Assembly: GCA_920105625.2 (NCBI GenBank)
Contig: OV050032.1
Location: forward strand, 106,810,542 to 106,874,541
Reading direction: 5' to 3'
Length of the DNA stretch: 64,000 nt
Source of the DNA: Clusia tigrina
Lineage: Eukaryota; Arthropoda; Insecta; Diptera; Clusiidae
A program made the position numbers and the translations under genes. Below, one piece after another: positions 60,736 to 64,000 of this stretch (positions are counted from its first letter, which is position 1; each line of letters begins with the position of its first letter). The notes below the pieces were generated by a model. It saw only the letters and a list, made by a program, of their open reading frames with translations. It was not told the origin of the DNA and made no database searches.

Positions 60736-62216
60736 TGATTTGGGACTCTAGGATAGCATAGTTTTGGGCGCTAACTTAAATTGACAAGAGGCTCGGGTAC
60801 TTCATTGTCACAAAATTCAAGGTTTTATGACGCTCCATTAAAAAGTTACAAGCATTTGTATGTTGCAAACTTTGATAGGTGTAGGACGTACCGTATAGAA
60901 GTTAGGGGCGTTTGAAGTTTTATCAGTGTTTGATTTGGGACTCTAGGGTAGCATAGTTTTGAGCGATGGCTTAAATTGACAAGAGGCTCGGGTACTTTAT
61001 TGTTACAAAATTTCAAGGTTTTATGACGCTCCAGTAAAAAGTTACAAGCATTTGTATGTTGCAATCTTTGATGGGTGTAGGACGTACCGTAGAGAAGTTA
61101 GGGGCGTTTGAAGTTTTATCAGTGTTTGATTTGGGACTCAAGGGTAGCATAGCTTTGACCGATGGCTTAAATTGACAAGAGGCTCGGGTACTTCATTGTT
61201 ACAAAATTTCAAGGTTTTATGACGCTCCAGTAAAAAGTTACAAGCATTTGTATGTTGCAAACTTTGATAGGTGTAGTACGTACCGTAAATAAGTTAGGGG
61301 CGTTTGAAATTTTATTAGTGTTTGATTTGGGACTCTAGGGTAGCATAGTTTTGAGCGATGGCTTAAATTGACAAGAGGCTCGGGTACTTTATTGTTACAA
61401 AATTTCAAGGTTTTATGACGCTCCAGTAAAAAGTTACAAACATTTGTATGTTGCAAACTTTGATAGGTGTAGGACGTACCGTAAAAAAGTTAGGGGCGTT
61501 TGAAGTTTTATCAGTGTTTGATTTGGGACTCAAGGGTAGCATAGCTTTGAGCGACGGCTTAAATTGACAAGAGGCTCGAGTACTTCATTGTTACAAAATT
61601 TCAAGGTTTGATGACGCTCCAGTAAAAAGTTACAAGCATTTGTATGTTGCAAACTTTGATAGGTATAGGACGTACCGTATAGAAGTTAGGGCCATTTTAA
61701 GTTTTATCAGTGTTTGATTTGGGACTCAAGGGTAGCATAGCTTTGAGCGATGGCTTAAATTTACAAGAGTCTCGAGTACTTTATTGTTACAAAATTTCAA
61801 GGTTTTTTGTCGCTCCTGTAAAAAGTTACAAGCATTTGTATGTTGCAAACTTTGATAGGTGTAGGACGTACCGTTAAGAAGTTAGGGGCGTTTGAAGTTT
61901 TATCAGCGTTTGATTTGGGACTCAAGGGTAGCATAGCTTTGAGCGATGGCTTAAATTGACAAGAGGCTCGAGTACTTCATTGTTACAAAATTTCAAAGTT
62001 TTATGGCTCTCCAGTAAAAAGTTACAAGCATTTGTATGTTGCAAACTTTGATAGGTGTAGGACGTACCGTAAAGAAGTTAGGGGCGTTTGAAGTTTTATC
62101 AGTGTTTGATTTGGGACTCAAGGGTAGCATAGCTTTGAGCGATGGCTTAAATTAACAAGAGGCTCGGGTACTTCATTGTTACAAATTTTCAAGGTTTTAT
62201 GACGCTCCAGTAAAAA
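60454..62216. repeat. Right HOR unit H15 (9 monomers)
   Basis: Monomer order: K4, K5/Q1 hybrid, Q2, Q3, Q4, K10-like, K1, K2, K3. The hybrid at 60650 has K5's gacatacc, ggccatttg and gaagatttatc followed by Q1's ctctaggatagc and ttgggcgctaac. The unit repeats the end of H14 at an offset of 1763 bp, sharing caaggtttgatgacg (59842 and 61605) and gccattttaag. Confidence 0.9.
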
Positions 62217-62498
62217 GTTACAAGCATTTGTATGTTGCAAACTTTGATAGGTGTAGGACGTACCGTAAAGAAGTTAGGGGCGTTTGAAATTTTATTAGTG
62301 TTTGATTTGGGACTCTAGGGTAGCATAGTTTTGAGCGATGGCTTAAATTGACAAGAGGCTCGAGTACTTTATTGTTACAAAATTTCAAGGTTTTATGACG
62401 CTCCAGTAAAAAGTTACAAGCATTTGTATGTTGCAAACTTTGATAGGTGTAGGACATACCGTATAGAAGTTAGGGCCATTTGAAGATTTATCAGTGTT
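60748..62498. repeat. 9-monomer tandem duplication, copy 2 (offset 1763)
   Basis: Direct second copy. The joint between copies is the K5/Q1 hybrid monomer at 60650-60844. Private changes: gctccattaaaaag near 60838 and atcagcgtttg near 61906. Confidence 0.88.
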
Positions 62499-64000
62499 TG
62501 ATTTGGGATTCAAGGGTAGCATAGCTTGGAGCGATAGTTTAAATTGACAAGAGGCTCGAGTATTTTATTGTTACAAAATTTCAAGGTTTTATGACGCTCC
62601 TGTAAAAAGTTACAAGCATTTGAATGTTGCAAACTTTGATTGGTGTAGGATGTACCGTAAAGAAGTTAGGGGCGTTTGAAGTTTTATCAGTGTTTGATTT
62701 GGGACTCTAGGGTAGCATAGCTTTGAGCGATGGCTTAAATTGACAAGAGGCTCGAGTACTTTATTGTTACAAAATTTCAAGGTTTTATGACGCTCCAGTA
62801 AAAAGTTACAAGCATTTGTATGTTGCAAACTTTGATAGGTGTAGGACATACCGTATAGAAGTTAGGGCCATTTGAAGATTTATCAGTGTTTGATTTGGAA
62901 TTCAAGGGTAGCATAGCTTGGAGCGATAGTTTAAATTGACAAGAGGCTCGAGTACTTTATTGTTACAAAATTTCAAGGTTTTATGACGCTCCTGTAAAAA
63001 GTTACAAGCATTTGAATGTTGCAAACTTGGATTGGTGTAGGATGTACCGTAAAGATGTTAGGGGCGCTTGAAGTTTTATCAGTGTTTGATTTGGGACTCT
63101 AGGATAGCATAGTTTTGGGCGCTAACTTAAATTGACAAGAGGCTCGGGTACTTTATTGTTACAAAATTTCAAGATTTTATGACGCTCCTGTAAAAAGTTA
63201 CAAGCATTTGAATGTTGCAAACTTTGATTGGTGTAGGATGTACCGTAAAGAAGTTAGGGGCGTTTGAAGTTTTATCAGTGTTTGATTTGGGACTCTAGGG
63301 TAGCATAGCTTTGAGCGATGGCTTAAATTGACAAGAGGCTCGAGTACTTTATTGTTACAAAATTTCAAGGTTTTATGACGCTCCAGTAAAAAGTTACAAG
63401 CATTTGAATGTTGCCAACTTTGATAGGTGTAGGACGTACCGTAAAGAAGTTAGGGGCGTTTGAAGTTTTATCAGTGTTTGATTTGGGACTCAAGGGTAGC
63501 ATAGCTTTGACCGATGGCTTAAATTGACAAGAGGCTCGGGTACTTCATTGTTACAAAATTTCAAGTTTTTATGACGCTCCAGTAAAAAGTTACAAGCATT
63601 TGTATGTTGCAAACTTTGATAGGTGTAGGACGTACCGTAAATAAGTTAGGGGCGTGTGAAGTTTTATCAGTGTTTGATTTGGGACTCAAGGGTAGCATAG
63701 CTTTGACCGATGGCTTAAATTGACAAGAGGCTCGGGAACTTCATTGTTACAAAATTTCAAGGTTTTATGACGCTCCAGTAAAAAATTACAAGCATTTGTA
63801 TGTTGCAAACTTTGATAGGTGTAGTACGTACCGTAAATAAGTTAGGGGCGTTTGAAGTTTTATCAGTGTTTGATTTGGGACTCAAGGGTAGCATAGCTTT
63901 GACCGATGGCTTAAATTGACAAGAGGCTCGGGTACTTCATTGTTACAAAATTTCAAGGTTTTATGACGCTCCAGTAAAAAGTTACAAGCATTTGTATGTT
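62217..64000. repeat. Right HOR unit H16 (cut by window end)
   Basis: Monomer order so far: K4, K5, K6, K5', K8, K9, M, P1, P2, then 20 bases of the next monomer from 63981. It follows the M-P form of H7, H12 and H14. Private changes include gtattttattg near 62561 and ttggaattcaagg near 62896. The array continues to the right. Confidence 0.88.
63981..64000. repeat. Partial monomer at right edge
   Basis: Monomer positions 1-20, identical to the consensus. The array runs past the window. Confidence 0.95.

Larger units (their letters stand above)
1..64000. repeat. Satellite DNA array of 196-bp monomers (whole window)
   Basis: A 196-bp unit repeats head-to-tail in one orientation throughout, with no inversion and no non-satellite insert. 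Units begin (gttacaagca) at 103, 299, 493 and so on to 63981, giving 326 complete monomers. Phase tracking gives a net -18 bp. The visible indels are: -2 near 379; -1 near 5243, 12546, 13227, 13486, 17638, 18312, 21360, 22038, 22310, 24297, 42007, 54353, 54942, 56630, 58571, 59052 and 60814; +1 near 32821. The consensus has roughly A57 T63 G50 C26 (38.8% GC) and six CpG sites. Length and purity fit a centromeric or heterochromatic satellite; that role is inference. The family and host species are not recognised. No gene, RNA gene, promoter or transposon is supported anywhere. Confidence 0.99.

Noticed and set aside
104..62849. About one hundred minus-strand open frames of 70-79 codons (a few longer, such as 5002-5415 and 32628-32933) with almost the same peptide
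   Set aside because: They are the same satellite frame repeated at 196-bp steps, mostly opened by a TTG codon and closed by the same TAA. The longer ones arise from 1-bp indels that fuse frames. No ribosome-site, codon or domain signal supports coding.
1..64000. CRISPR array
   Set aside because: The whole 196-bp period is repeated. There are no unique spacers between short repeats and no cas genes.
1..64000. Telomere-type repeat, suggested by ttaggg in each monomer (positions 58-63 of the unit)
   Set aside because: The motif occurs once per 196 bp, never in tandem.
1..64000. Transposon, retroelement or rRNA/tRNA gene inside the array
   Set aside because: The monomer phase is kept from 103 to 63980 with only 1-2 bp shifts, which leaves no room for an insert.

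Overview
The whole 64 kb window is one uninterrupted tandem satellite array, and I see no gene in it. A 196-bp, AT-rich monomer (about 39% GC in the consensus I read) runs head-to-tail in a single orientation from end to end. There are 326 complete monomers from 103 to 63980, a 102-bp partial monomer on the left and a 20-bp partial on the right. Following the monomer phase across the window gives a net shift of only -18 bp. I can place this at nineteen 1-2 bp indel sites, so there is no room for a transposon, gene or other insertion. This points to a eukaryotic centromeric, pericentromeric or other heterochromatic block. A plant is the most likely host, given monomer length, purity and layered higher-order structure, but an animal host cannot be excluded. 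I do not recognise the satellite family and give no species.

The array is not uniform and reads as amplification layers. (1) 1-3668: an older 10-monomer higher-order repeat (HOR) in about 1.9 copies, then a few unpaired monomers to 4525. (2) 4526-6821: a 6-monomer block in two copies. (3) 6822-9565: a 7-monomer (1372 bp) block duplicated with no mismatch that I can see. (4) 9508-23219: a 26-monomer (5.09 kb) block in three tandem copies; the middle copy has lost 7 monomers and carries a short conversion-like tract. (5) 23220-26550: a transition zone where the monomer types of the right half first appear beside types from the left. (6) 26551-64000: sixteen tandem units of a younger HOR family. 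Each starts with the same diagnostic monomer (called K4 here). The basic form is a 10-mer (1960 bp), with 8-, 9-, 12-, 13-, 18-, 21- and 24-monomer derivatives made by deletion, insertion and nested segmental duplication (offsets 1763, 3136/3137, 6861, 12347 and 12934 bp).

Monomer coordinates used throughout: position 1 is the first g of gttacaagca. HOR monomer labels (K1-K10, M, P, Q, L) are mine and rest on diagnostic bases. K1 has gtatagg, ggccatttg and a ttttttgtcgctcctg end. K2 has ccgttaag and tatggctctcc. K3 has aattaacaag and acaaattttc. K4 has gaaattttattag with agttttgagcg. K5 has gacatacc, gaagatttatc, gattcaagg and cttggagcg. K6 has gaatg, attggtg and gatgtaccg. K8 has aaagatg, ggcgcttg and ttgggcgctaac. 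K9 has gaatg and gatgtaccgtaaagaag. K10 has ggcggttg and/or gagcgacgg. L1 has ttgcacac with aatttgacaagagtctcg. M has gaatgttgcc and gaccgatgg. P has ccgtaaataag. Q1 has ttgggcgctaac with a shortened acaaaattcaagg. Q2 is a c113t monomer with ctcgggtac. Q3 has gcaatctttgatggg. Q4 combines ccgtaaataag with gaaattttattag.

The many short open frames that recur at 196-bp spacing are one satellite frame repeated about a hundred times, not genes. The biology here is repeat turnover: unequal crossing-over in register, segmental duplication, local conversion and CpG decay. It is probably also the DNA platform for centromeric or heterochromatic chromatin.
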